Positions 1-7,520 of a stretch of DNA of 64,000 nt are shown here, piece by piece. Made by a program: the position numbers and the translations under genes. The DNA is from Nonomuraea endophytica (GTDB lineage Bacteria; Actinomycetota; Actinomycetes; Streptosporangiales; Streptosporangiaceae), in the NCBI RefSeq assembly GCF_014203235.1, contig NZ_JACHIN010000013.1, positions 124,001-188,000 on the forward strand, read 5' to 3'. Below the pieces are notes generated by a model. The model was not told the origin of the DNA and did no database searches. It saw only the letters and a list, made by a program, of their open reading frames with translations. Numbering within the stretch: position 1 is the stretch's first letter; each line of letters begins with the position of its first letter.

Positions 1-729
1 GCGCGCGGGCGCAGGCAGCCGGCGACGGCGGAGGTGGCGGCGGTAGCCGTACCGTATGCGACGCAGGTGGCGCTCATGGACGAGCTGCTCGCCGAGCTGA
101 GCGTGCCCCAGTGGGACGCGCCGGTGGTCAAGCACGGCACCGTGCGCGCGATGGTCGAGCATCTGGCCGCCAACGACGCGCGGGTGGCGCAGTTCATGGG
201 CGTGCGGGCGCGGGAGGCGCCGGTGCACCGGCGCTGGCGCGAGCAGGCGGGCGCGCTGCTCGAACGGGTCGCCGGGGGCGCGCACGCGCTGCTCGGCGTC
301 GAGGTCGCGCTGGCCGGGACGCGTCCGGCGCGCGGGTCGCTGCGGCAGGCGATGGTGCAGCGGGCGTTCGAGACCTGGACGCACGCCGAGGACATCAGGG
401 CCGCCGTCGGCCGCCCCCGCGGCGCGCCGCCCGCCGATGATCACCTGCGGCAGATCGTGGAGTTCGGGCTGGGCATGCTGCCGAAAGCGCTGAAGGGGCC
501 GCGCCGGCACGTCTCGGCCACGTTCGTGCTGACCGGTCCCGGCGGCGGCACCTGGACGGTGCCGCTGGCCGAGCCGTCCGAGCGGGTCGCGGTCCTGCTG
601 TCGGCCGAGGCCGAAGGGTTCTGCACGCTGCTGGCGGGGCGGGCGCGCGAGTTCCCCTACGCCGCCGAGGGCGACCCCGGGCTCGCCCGCGACCTCGTCG
701 CCGCCGCGGCCACGCTGGGCTGCGACTGA
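1..729 (+). CDS. MDMPI-domain protein, probably the C-terminal part of an anti-sigma factor (5' partial)
   Basis: The frame is open back to base 1. The first in-window start is GTG at 34, but the gene probably begins upstream. The N-terminal part (YATQVALMDELLAEL, then a GTVRAMVEHLAANDARVAQ stretch) matches the DinB-like mycothiol-dependent maleylpyruvate isomerase (MDMPI) fold. A WTHAEDIR-type motif follows, then a C-terminal SCP2-like half. In actinomycetes this fold is often fused behind a zinc-finger anti-sigma domain and sits beside an ECF sigma gene. The next gene is a sigma-like fragment that overlaps this stop by one base, which supports that reading. No zinc finger is visible because the N-terminus lies outside the window. 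Function as a mycothiol transferase or anti-sigma factor is inference. Confidence 0.6.
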   Translation, partial: ARGRRQPATAEVAAVAVPYATQVALMDELLAELSVPQWDAPVVKHGTVRAMVEHLAANDARVAQFMGVRAREAPVHRRWREQAGALLERVAGGAHALLGVEVALAGTRPARGSLRQAMVQRAFETWTHAEDIRAAVGRPRGAPPADDHLRQIVEFGLGMLPKALKGPRRHVSATFVLTGPGGGTWTVPLAEPSERVAVLLSAEAEGFCTLLAGRAREFPYAAEGDPGLARDLVAAAATLGCD

Positions 730-995
730 TGGCCGAGGACGAGGATCTGCGCGCGCGGCTCCTGTGCGGGGACCTGCGCGCGCTGGAGGCCGCCTACGAC
801 CTGCACGCCCCTTCCGTGTACGGCGTGGCCGTCAGGGTCACCGGCAGCGCGGCCACCGCCGAGGCGATCACCGAGGAGGTCTTCGCCGCCCTGTGGGAGC
901 GGCCGGGCTCCTACGACCCCCGGCACGGCACCCTGCGGGCCTGGCTGGTCACCAGGAGCCTGCACGAGTCGGCCCTGCGCAGCGCGGTCAGCTGA
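729..995 (+). CDS. Truncated ECF-type sigma factor (region 2 only)
   Basis: ATG at 729 overlaps the previous stop by one base, so the two are translationally coupled. The 88 residues contain only sigma-70 region 2: an acidic start, GDLRALEAAYDLHAPSVYGVA, then ITEEVFAALWERPGSYDP and a GTLRAWL segment. Region 4, which binds the -35 element, is absent. The reading frame ends inside an 18-bp tandem duplication (986-1022) made from the 3' end of the opposing phosphatase gene, so the last residues AVS come from the duplication. Normal family members are about 170-200 residues. It is probably a degraded sigma gene, although a region-2-only decoy protein cannot be excluded. Confidence 0.6.
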   Translation: MAEDEDLRARLLCGDLRALEAAYDLHAPSVYGVAVRVTGSAATAEAITEEVFAALWERPGSYDPRHGTLRAWLVTRSLHESALRSAVS

Positions 996-1022
996 GCACC
1001 GGGGGTCAGCTGAGCACCGGGG
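986..1022. repeat. 18-bp tandem duplication
   Basis: Two direct copies with period 18 cover 986-1022; the core tcagctgagcaccgggg starts at 988 and at 1006. The second copy is the natural 3' end of the minus-strand phosphatase gene. The first copy supplies the stop codon of the truncated sigma gene. The duplication therefore marks the breakpoint of the event that removed the sigma 3' end. Confidence 0.85.
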
Positions 1023-1593
1023 CGTTCCAGTTGAGCACCACCGGCTCGGCGTGCTCGAAGCCGAGCTTGGAGTAGGTGCCGGTGTCGAGGCGGAACAGGC
1101 GCCCGTCCTCGGGCGGGAGCCCGAGCCAGCGCGCGGCCAGCACGCGCAGGAAGTGGCCGTGCGCCACCAGCGCGACCTCGCCGTCGGCGGCCTTGGCGCG
1201 GGCGATCACCCGGTCGGCGCGGGCGCCCACCTGGGCGGCGCTCTCGCCGGGATGCTCGGCGTCGCCGGGGATCACGCCGTCACGCCACAGGTACCAGCCG
1301 GGCCGGGTCTCGCGGATCGTGGCCGTGGTGATGCCCTCGTAGCCGCCGTAGTCCCACTCCCACAGATCGGGATCCACCTCGTAGTCGGTCAGACCGGCCA
1401 GCTCGGCGGTGCGCCTGGCCCGTTGCGCCGGGCTCACCAGCACCAGGTCGAAACCGTTGCCCTTGACCAGCGGCGCCAGGGCCGCTGCCTGGCCCTCTCC
1501 GTGCGTGGTCAGCGGCAGGTCGGTGCGGCCGGTGTGCCTGCCGTTCTTGCTCCACTCGGTCTCGCCGTGCCTGAGCAGCAGTAGTTCCCTCAT
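1006..1593 (-). CDS. Histidine phosphatase family protein (phosphoglycerate-mutase-like)
   Basis: The 195-residue protein starts MRELLLLRHGETEWS, the classic RHGE motif whose His is phosphorylated. It also has the downstream S-P-A-Q-R-A-R-R-T element and the second catalytic His in VALVAHGHFLRVLAARWLG. These are the hallmarks of the two-histidine cofactor-dependent phosphatase/mutase superfamily. Length is typical of the acid-phosphatase/SixA/CobC-like branch rather than true glycolytic mutase (about 250 residues). ATG at 1593 places the RHGE motif at residues 8-11, as expected. The gene converges on the truncated sigma gene, and its 3' end was copied into it. Substrate unknown. Confidence 0.85.
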   Translation of the reverse strand: MRELLLLRHGETEWSKNGRHTGRTDLPLTTHGEGQAAALAPLVKGNGFDLVLVSPAQRARRTAELAGLTDYEVDPDLWEWDYGGYEGITTATIRETRPGWYLWRDGVIPGDAEHPGESAAQVGARADRVIARAKAADGEVALVAHGHFLRVLAARWLGLPPEDGRLFRLDTGTYSKLGFEHAEPVVLNWNAPVLS

Positions 1594-1636
1594 GCACCCA
1601 TCAAACCAGGACGCCATCGGCTGACTTCCCGCCAGG

Positions 1637-2533
1637 TCAGGCCAGGTCTTCCACCACGGGGGCGAACGCGTCGAGGTCCCGCTCGTGGTGGAGGACGAAG
1701 TAGGTGAGGCCGTGCTCGTCGCGCCAGTGGCGCAGTTTGTCGCGGATGTCGTGCCGGGTCCCGCGCAGCACCTGCGGGGTCTCGGCCATGGCCGAGGTGT
1801 CGGCGTGGCTCCACGCCTCCGCCCCGCCCTCGCCGAGCTCCAGGATGCTGGTGCCCAGCTCGACCGGGCGTGACTCGGCGGCCTGCCGGACGATGGCGAT
1901 CTTGGCCAGGAAGGCGTCCAGGCCGCCGTCGGCGGGGTCGGGCCCCGAGCCGTCGGCGCGCACGCGGGTCGCCAGGTTGACCGAGCCGGCCTCGCGCGCG
2001 GCCAGCCGCAGCAGGCGCGGCCCGCCGCCGGCCAGCAGCAGCGGCGGGTGCGGACGCTGGACCGGCTTCGGGTAGAGGTCGAGGGCGTCCACGCGGTAGT
2101 GCGCGCCGTCGTGGCTGAACGGCCCCTCACCCCACAGCCCCTTCAGTACGGCCAGCGCCTCCGCCAGCCGCCCCACCCTCACACCCGGCGGATCCAGGAC
2201 CCGCCCGGCCGCCGTGTAGTCGGCGGCCAGCCAGCCCGTCCCGATGCCCGGTTCGGCCCGGCCGTCGGAGAGCACGTCGAGCGTGGCCAGTTCCTTGGCC
2301 AGTGCCGCCGGGTGGCGGAAGTCGTTGGCCAGGACCATCGTGCCGAGCCGCAGCCGGGTGGTGGCCGTGGCCGCCGCCGCGAGCGCGGGCAGCGGGGCGA
2401 AGCGCGCGCCGACGAGGTGGTCCGGGACGAGCATCACGTCGAAGCCCGAGGACTCCAGCCTCCTGGCCTGCTCGGCCCACGCCTTGGCCGACTCCGCGTG
2501 CCGTACGACCGCACCGAACCTGAAGGGACGCAT
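1637..2533 (-). CDS. LLM-class F420-dependent oxidoreductase
   Basis: This 298-residue TIM-barrel flavin/F420 protein starts MRPFRFGAVV at ATG 2533. It shows VPDHLVGARFAPLPALAAAA, LRLGTMVLANDFRHPA and RAEPGIGTGWLAADY, the conserved blocks of the luciferase-like F420-dependent (TIGR03621-type) branch. It would transfer hydride to or from coenzyme F420 in the cytoplasm; the substrate is not evident. It is divergent from the PhyH-phosphotriesterase-P450 operon. Palindromic operator 2547-2556 sits 13 bp upstream of its start, so it is probably co-regulated with that operon and with the hydantoinase pair. Confidence 0.88.
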   Translation of the reverse strand: MRPFRFGAVVRHAESAKAWAEQARRLESSGFDVMLVPDHLVGARFAPLPALAAAATATTRLRLGTMVLANDFRHPAALAKELATLDVLSDGRAEPGIGTGWLAADYTAAGRVLDPPGVRVGRLAEALAVLKGLWGEGPFSHDGAHYRVDALDLYPKPVQRPHPPLLLAGGGPRLLRLAAREAGSVNLATRVRADGSGPDPADGGLDAFLAKIAIVRQAAESRPVELGTSILELGEGGAEAWSHADTSAMAETPQVLRGTRHDIRDKLRHWRDEHGLTYFVLHHERDLDAFAPVVEDLA

Positions 2534-2546
2534 GCGGCAATCCAAA

Positions 2547-2556
2547 CAAGCGCTTG
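2547..2556. promoter_or_regulatory. Operator-like palindrome, copy 1 (caagcgcttg)
   Basis: Perfect 10-bp palindrome caagcgcttg lies just upstream of the LLM gene start. The same 10-mer recurs at 2585-2594 and 14241-14250, each time right at a divergent or upstream promoter region. A central CG within AAGCGCTT is typical of LacI-family operators; TetR-type sites can look similar. No cognate regulator lies next to it. Confidence 0.6.
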
Positions 2557-2584
2557 GCTGAGAAGCAAGGGTGACTAGACTTAC

Positions 2585-2594
2585 CAAGCGCTTG
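2585..2594. promoter_or_regulatory. Operator-like palindrome, copy 2 (caagcgcttg)
   Basis: Second exact copy, centred 38 bp from copy 1 and 17 bp upstream of the PhyH start codon. Paired sites in a 78-bp divergent intergenic region suggest one repressor controlling both the LLM gene and the dioxygenase operon. Confidence 0.6.
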
Positions 2595-2611
2595 CTACCA
2601 ATATCGGGTAC

Positions 2612-3379
2612 ATGGACATCCAGGCACGGCAGGCGACCGCCGACGAGATCACCGCCTTCCAGAACCAGGGGTGGGTACGGCTGGCGCGCCTGGTGGACCC
2701 GGCCGGCGTTGCCGAGCTGCGCGAACGCGCAGAAGCCCACCTGGCCGCCCGCCCGAAGGCCGGCGCCACCGCCGTCGACCAGGCCTTCGGCCAGTCCCGC
2801 GACATCGCCGAGCGAGACGCGGCCTTCGGCGCGCTGGCCAGGAGCCCGGCCATCGCCGCCAGTGCCGCCGCCATGCTCCACGGCGTCGCCGCCGTGCGCG
2901 TGCAGGTCACCAACCTGCTGGTCAAGGAGCCGGGCGAGCACGGCTCCACCGTGTTCCACCAGGACTTCCCCTGGATGCCGATGGACCGCTCGGCCATGCT
3001 CACCGTCTGGCTCGCGCTCGCGGACGTGCCCGCCGACATGGGCGCGCTGCGCTTCTACACCGGCTCCCACCGGCACGGCCTGCTCGGGCGCAGCTTCGTC
3101 GGCGCCGGCGACGACCAGCTCAGCCAGCATCCCTGGCTGAAGGAACTGGAGCTGTCGCCGCCGCTGGACCTCAAGGCCGGCGACGCGACCGTGCACCACG
3201 CGCTGACCGTGCACGGCGCGCCGGCCAACCGGCGCGAGGCGGCCCGCCTGTCGTTCACCGCCACCTACTTCGACGCCGACGCCCTCTACACCGGCGCGCC
3301 GTACGGGCAGACCGACGGGCTCGGCCTGACCGTCAACCGGCCCTTCGACCACCCGAGGTTCCCGTGCCTGAGACCGTGA
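2612..3379 (+). CDS. Phytanoyl-CoA dioxygenase family protein (PhyH)
   Basis: A 255-residue Fe(II)/2-oxoglutarate-dependent oxygenase. The metal motif HxD is seen as FHQDFPW (His116, Asp118). The distal His region is DATVHHALTVHGAPANRR, followed by an Arg that should bind 2-oxoglutarate (REAARLSF). GALRFYTGSH is the conserved mid-barrel block. ATG 2612 follows the two operator palindromes and is the only good start. The gene's last 16 bp overlap the GTG-initiated phosphotriesterase gene, and the operon continues with a P450 and a Gfo/Idh oxidoreductase. This suggests stepwise oxidation and hydrolysis of one organic substrate; the substrate is unknown. Confidence 0.88.
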   Translation: MDIQARQATADEITAFQNQGWVRLARLVDPAGVAELRERAEAHLAARPKAGATAVDQAFGQSRDIAERDAAFGALARSPAIAASAAAMLHGVAAVRVQVTNLLVKEPGEHGSTVFHQDFPWMPMDRSAMLTVWLALADVPADMGALRFYTGSHRHGLLGRSFVGAGDDQLSQHPWLKELELSPPLDLKAGDATVHHALTVHGAPANRREAARLSFTATYFDADALYTGAPYGQTDGLGLTVNRPFDHPRFPCLRP

Positions 3380-4365
3380 GAGGGCCGGTCGCCGACCTCG
3401 GGGCGACGCTCATGCACGAGCACGTCTTCGGCCTCAGCCCGGAGATCCTCTGGAACTGGCCGGACATCCCCGAAGGCTGGGACCTGGAGGCCCGCGCCCG
3501 CGAGGCCGCGGCCAAGCTGGACGCGCTGAAGGCCGAGGGCATCGACTCGATCGTCGACCTGACCGTGCTCGGCCTGGGCCGCTACGTGCCGGCCGTTCAG
3601 CGGGTGGCCGAGCTGACCTCGGTCAACATCGTGGCCGCCACCGGGCTCTACACCTACGACGCGCTGCCGCCGTACTTCGGCAACCGGGGGCCCGGCTCGC
3701 TGTTCGGCGGGCCCGACCGGCTGGCGGAGTTCTTCGTGCGCGACATCGCCGAGGGCATCGGGCGTACCGGCGTGAAGGCCGCCATGCTCAAGTGCGCCAC
3801 CGACCGGCCCGGCATGACCGCGGGCTGCGAGCGGGTCTTCCGCGCGGTCGCCGACGCGCACGTGGAGACCGGCGCGCCCATCACCACCCACAGCCACGAG
3901 CCGGGCGGCCTGGACCAGCAGCGCCTGCTCGCCGCCTGCGGCGTGGACCTCACCCGCGTGGTCATCGGCCACGCCGGCGACTCCACCGACCTGCACTACC
4001 TCGAAGAGCTCCTCGCCGCCGGCTCCTACCTGGGCATGGACCGCTTCGGCATCGCGACCATCAGCACGTTCGAGGACCGCGTCGCGGTCGTGGCCGCGCT
4101 CTGCGAGCGGGGCCACGCCGGGCGGATGGTCCTGTCCCACGACTCCTACTGCTTCAACGACCGCTTCGACGCCGACGTCGTACGGCGCCGCCACCCCGAC
4201 TACCACCTCCTGCACATCTCCCGCGACGTCCTGCCCGAGCTGCGCAAGCGCGGCGTCACCGAGGACCAGATCCGCCAGATGCTGGTCGACAACCCGCGAA
4301 GGATCTTTGGATGGACTTCGACGTCAGCTCCGACTGGCACGTCGCCGACCCCTACGGCTTCCTGA
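3364..4365 (+). CDS. Phosphotriesterase-family metal-dependent hydrolase
   Basis: Start GTG 3364 gives MPETVRGPVADLGATLMHEHV, placing the metal ligands His18 and His20 where the family has them; the reading frame further upstream is antisense-like noise. Other ligands are present: bridging Lys143 (AAMLKCATD, normally carbamylated), His176 (THSHEP), His203 (VIGHAGDS) and Asp260 (LSHDSYC). The 333 residues match the amidohydrolase-superfamily phosphotriesterase/lactonase length. It starts inside the PhyH gene (16-bp overlap) and ends 55 bp inside the P450 gene, so the three are tightly coupled. Members hydrolyse lactones, esters or phosphotriesters; which one applies here cannot be told from sequence. 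Confidence 0.9.
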   Translation: MPETVRGPVADLGATLMHEHVFGLSPEILWNWPDIPEGWDLEARAREAAAKLDALKAEGIDSIVDLTVLGLGRYVPAVQRVAELTSVNIVAATGLYTYDALPPYFGNRGPGSLFGGPDRLAEFFVRDIAEGIGRTGVKAAMLKCATDRPGMTAGCERVFRAVADAHVETGAPITTHSHEPGGLDQQRLLAACGVDLTRVVIGHAGDSTDLHYLEELLAAGSYLGMDRFGIATISTFEDRVAVVAALCERGHAGRMVLSHDSYCFNDRFDADVVRRRHPDYHLLHISRDVLPELRKRGVTEDQIRQMLVDNPRRIFGWTSTSAPTGTSPTPTAS

Positions 4366-5495
4366 GGCGGCTGCGGCGCGAGCACCCCGTCTTCCGCAGC
4401 GAGCACCTGGGCGCGTACGTGCTGACCAGGCACGCCGACGTGCGGGCCGCCTACGGCGACCCGGGGCGTTTCTCCTCCGAGGGGTCGCTGACGATCTCGC
4501 GCAGCCTCACCGAGCAGACGCGGGAGAAGCTGGGGGAGCACGGCTCGTTCCTGTCCAGCTTCGTGGCCAACGTGGATCCGCCGGACCACACGCGGCTGCG
4601 CAGGTCGGTGTCGCGGGCGTTCACGCCGCGCGCGGTCGCCGCGATGGAGCAGCGCTTCCGCGAGCTCAACGAGGACCTGCTGGACCGGATCGAGGCCAGG
4701 GGCGAGGCGGACTTCGTGCGCGACCTGGGCCACGAGCCGTCGGTCAAGCTGACCGCCCGCTTCATCGGGGTGCCGGAGGCGGACGAGGCGTTCGTGCGGG
4801 CGCATGTCAAGGACTGGTTCCAGCTCTTCCTGTCGCCGCAGCCGGCGGAGCGGCAGCTCGTGCTGGCCGACAGCTTCCTGGAGTACCTGGACTACGTGGA
4901 CCGGCTGGTCGCCGCGCGGGCGCGGGAGCCGCGTGACGACTTCACCTCGCTGATGACCGGGCTGATCGGGAAGGAGCTGTCGCATCGCGAGGTGGTGGAG
5001 CTGATCTCCACGATCCTGCTCGGCGGCAACGACACCGTCCCCAACCAGCTCGGCAACAGCGTGCTGCGGCTGCTGCGCGAGGGCATCTGGCCGGTGCCGC
5101 CGGACAAGCTGACCGCGGCGGTCGAGGAGTGCATGCGCATCGACGGGGCCTCGCTGGGCTCCTTCCGGTATGCGACGGCCGACATCTCCCTGCACGGGGT
5201 GAGCATTCCGGCGGGGTCGCTGGTGCTGCTGTCCACCGACTCGGCCGCCCACGACGAGGCCGTCTTCGCCCATCCGGACACCTTCGACCTCGACCGGCCC
5301 AACGCCGACGGGCACATGGTCTTCGGCTACGGCATCCACTTCTGCGTGGGGGCGGCGCTCGGGCGGCTGCAACTGCGTACCGCGCTGGAGGTGCTGGGGC
5401 AGCGGCTGCCCGGCCTGCGCCTGGTCCCGGGGCCTGTGGTGTACCGCAAGTCGATCGTCGGTCGAGGGCTGACCGAATTGCCGGTTAAATGGTGA
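4311..5495 (+). CDS. Cytochrome P450
   Basis: A 394-residue soluble bacterial class I P450. The heme loop is FGYGIHFCVGAALGR with axial Cys345. The K-helix ExxR is in VEECMRID. The I-helix reads LLGGNDTVPN, with the acid-alcohol pair D-T but Gly-Gly-Asn in place of the usual AGxE/D. No ferredoxin or reductase gene is adjacent, so redox partners must be supplied elsewhere. ATG 4311 lies inside the phosphotriesterase 3' end and gives MDFDVSSDWHVADPYGFL, a normal N-terminus. It is the oxidative step of the same putative catabolic operon as PhyH. Confidence 0.93.
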   Translation: MDFDVSSDWHVADPYGFLRRLRREHPVFRSEHLGAYVLTRHADVRAAYGDPGRFSSEGSLTISRSLTEQTREKLGEHGSFLSSFVANVDPPDHTRLRRSVSRAFTPRAVAAMEQRFRELNEDLLDRIEARGEADFVRDLGHEPSVKLTARFIGVPEADEAFVRAHVKDWFQLFLSPQPAERQLVLADSFLEYLDYVDRLVAARAREPRDDFTSLMTGLIGKELSHREVVELISTILLGGNDTVPNQLGNSVLRLLREGIWPVPPDKLTAAVEECMRIDGASLGSFRYATADISLHGVSIPAGSLVLLSTDSAAHDEAVFAHPDTFDLDRPNADGHMVFGYGIHFCVGAALGRLQLRTALEVLGQRLPGLRLVPGPVVYRKSIVGRGLTELPVKW

Positions 5496-5496
5496 C

Positions 5497-6357
5497 ATGG
5501 AACCGGTGAGGGTCGGGTTGGTCGGGGCAGGTCCGTGGGCGGAGATGGCGCACGCGCCGATGCTGGCCAAGAGCCCGGAGATCGAGTTCGCCGGGGTCTG
5601 GGCCCGCCGGCCGGAGGCCGCCGCCCGGCTCGGGGCGCCGGTGTTCGAGCGGATCGAGGATCTTTTCGACGCCTGTGAGGCGGTGTGTTTTTGCGTGCCG
5701 CCGGCCGTACAGGCTGAGCTGGGGGTGAAGGCGGCGCGCGCGGGCAAGGCGCTGCTGCTGGAGAAGCCGCTCGCCGACTCCCTGGACGGCGCCCAGCGGC
5801 TGGCCGACGCGGTCGCCGAGGCGGGCGTGCCGTCCCAGATGCTGCTCACGCTGAGGTACGCGCCCCAGGTCCGCGAGTTCCTGAGCCGGTGCGCCGAGAT
5901 CGAGCCCTTCGGCGGGCACGCCGTCAACGTCAGCGACGTGCTGAGCGGCGAGCACCCGTTCGGCACCCCGTGGCGGCTTCAGCGCGGCGCGCTGCTCGAC
6001 GTCGGCCCGCACGTCATCGACCTGCTCGACGCCGCGCTCGGCCGGGTGACCGGCGTGCGCGCGCACGGCAACCCGCTCGGCTGGGTCGGGCTGCTGCTCG
6101 ACCACGAGGGCGGCGCCGTGAGCGAGATCTCCCTCTGCATGGCCGGCACCGGCGATCTGCCGCCCTCGACGTTCGCCGTCTACGGCCGCACGGGCAACGT
6201 GACGCTGCCGCACTTCGACGACGACCCCCTGGAGGTCGTGGCCGCCGAGTTCGCCCAGACCGTACGGCAGGGCGACGGGCACCCCCTCGACGCCGCCCAC
6301 GGCCTGCGGCTGCAGCGCATCATCTCCGAGGCGGAGAATCAAGTCACCACCCCTTGA
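5497..6357 (+). CDS. Gfo/Idh/MocA family oxidoreductase
   Basis: ATG 5497 lies one base after the P450 stop. The N-terminal Rossmann motif is VRVGLVGAGPWAEMAHAP. The EKPL signature (LLLEKPLADSL) of the Gfo/Idh/MocA family follows, with Lys positioned for catalysis. The C-terminal half is the usual alpha/beta substrate domain with DVGPHVIDLLDAALG. At 286 residues it is slightly short for the family (about 330-380). It would be an NAD(P)-dependent dehydrogenase acting on a sugar-, inositol- or hydroxy-acid-like compound. It is the last gene of the operon; the cobalamin riboswitch begins about 30 bp downstream. Confidence 0.88.
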   Translation: MEPVRVGLVGAGPWAEMAHAPMLAKSPEIEFAGVWARRPEAAARLGAPVFERIEDLFDACEAVCFCVPPAVQAELGVKAARAGKALLLEKPLADSLDGAQRLADAVAEAGVPSQMLLTLRYAPQVREFLSRCAEIEPFGGHAVNVSDVLSGEHPFGTPWRLQRGALLDVGPHVIDLLDAALGRVTGVRAHGNPLGWVGLLLDHEGGAVSEISLCMAGTGDLPPSTFAVYGRTGNVTLPHFDDDPLEVVAAEFAQTVRQGDGHPLDAAHGLRLQRIISEAENQVTTP

Positions 6358-6384
6358 CTCCGATCGGCATCGGAGCATTGATAG

Positions 6385-6475
6385 CGTTTGTCCGACGCGC
6401 AGTGTCGCAGCGAAGTCCGGTGTGAATCCGGCGCTGTCCCGCAACTGTCAAAGCCAGGTCGCCTGCCACCGCGCT
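6385..6475 (+). ncRNA. Cobalamin riboswitch
   Basis: The core block ccggtgtgaatccggcgctg (from 6417) followed by tcccgcaactgt is the conserved adenosylcobalamin aptamer junction. The 3' B12 box is agccaggtcgcctgcc (6451-6466). The boundaries given are approximate because the P1 arms are not obvious. It sits between the Gfo gene and a lipoprotein/ABC transporter/CbiZ operon, where B12 binding would reduce expression of corrinoid uptake. This also supports assigning that transporter to cobalamin rather than iron-siderophore. Confidence 0.92.
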
Positions 6476-6554
6476 GACGTCATCAACCCTCGTGGAAAAG
6501 GGTGATCCGTCGCTTCAACGCGGGTCTCTCGGTTCCGATCTGAAAGGACTTCTC

Positions 6555-7520
6555 GTGAGGCCCGTACGCACGGCCCTCGCGGGCGCGCTGCTGGGAACGC
6601 TCGTCCTGACCGCCTGCGGTCAGACCGGCACGACCACCACCTCGTCCGCCGCGCCAACCTCCGCCGCGCCCACCTCGGCCGCGCCTTCCGCCGCCGCAGG
6701 CTTCCCCGTGACGATCGAGGCGGGCAACGGCTCCGTCACACTGGCGAAGAAGCCCGAGCGGATCATCTCGCTGTCCGCCGCCCACACCGAGACGCTCTTC
6801 GCGATCGGCGCGGGCCCGCAGGTCGTCGCCGTCGACGACCAGTCCAACTACCCTGCCGAGGCCCCCAAGAGCGACCTGTCCGGGTTCAAGCCCAACGTCG
6901 AGGCCATCGTCGCCAAGAAGCCCGACCTCGTCGTGCTCTCCAACGACCTGGACAAGATCGTCGCCGAGCTCGGCAAGCTCAACGTGCCCGTCCTGCTCGA
7001 ACCGGCCCCCACGAAGATCGACGAGGCCTACGACGAGATCGCCGACCTCGGCGCCGCCACCGGCAACAAGGACAAGGCCGACCAGGTCGTGACCGGCATG
7101 AAGGCCGAGATGGACAAGCTCGCCGCCGCCGCGCCCAAGGACAAGAAGCTCACCTACTACCACGAGCTCGACCAGACCCCCTACGCCGCGACGTCCAGCA
7201 CCTTCATCGGCCAGATCTACTCGATGTTCGGCCTGACCAACATCGCCGACAAGGCCCCCGGCGCCGCCGGCGGCTACCCCAAGCTCTCGGCCGAGTTCGT
7301 CGCCAAGTCCGACCCCGACCTGATCTTCCTGGCCGACGTCAAGTGCTGCCAGCAGAACAAGGACACCCTGGCCAAGCGGCCCGGCTGGAAGGGCCTGTCG
7401 GCCATCAAGAACGACCAGGTCGTCCTGCTCGACGATGACATCGCCTCCCGCTGGGGCCCGCGCGTCGTCGACCTGGCCAAGGCCATCGGCGACGCGGTGA
7501 ACAAGGCGGCCGCGAAGTAG
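6555..7520 (+). CDS. btuF: Corrinoid ABC transporter substrate-binding lipoprotein (BtuF-like)
   Basis: The start chosen is GTG 6555, with Shine-Dalgarno gaaagga at 6542-6548; an upstream in-frame ATG lacks a ribosome site and would lengthen the signal peptide. The 321-residue protein has a lipoprotein signal VRPVRTALAGALLGTLVL with lipobox LTAC, then a Ser/Thr/Pro/Ala linker. A Fe/B12 periplasmic-binding-protein-like (class III) fold follows: RIISLSAAHTETLFAIGAG, VEAIVAKKPDLVVL and a C-terminal SAIKNDQVVLLDDD block. It would capture cobalamin or cobinamide outside the membrane and deliver it to the permease. The cobalamin riboswitch and CbiZ neighbour make corrinoid the likely ligand. Confidence 0.88.
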   Translation: MRPVRTALAGALLGTLVLTACGQTGTTTTSSAAPTSAAPTSAAPSAAAGFPVTIEAGNGSVTLAKKPERIISLSAAHTETLFAIGAGPQVVAVDDQSNYPAEAPKSDLSGFKPNVEAIVAKKPDLVVLSNDLDKIVAELGKLNVPVLLEPAPTKIDEAYDEIADLGAATGNKDKADQVVTGMKAEMDKLAAAAPKDKKLTYYHELDQTPYAATSSTFIGQIYSMFGLTNIADKAPGAAGGYPKLSAEFVAKSDPDLIFLADVKCCQQNKDTLAKRPGWKGLSAIKNDQVVLLDDDIASRWGPRVVDLAKAIGDAVNKAAAK

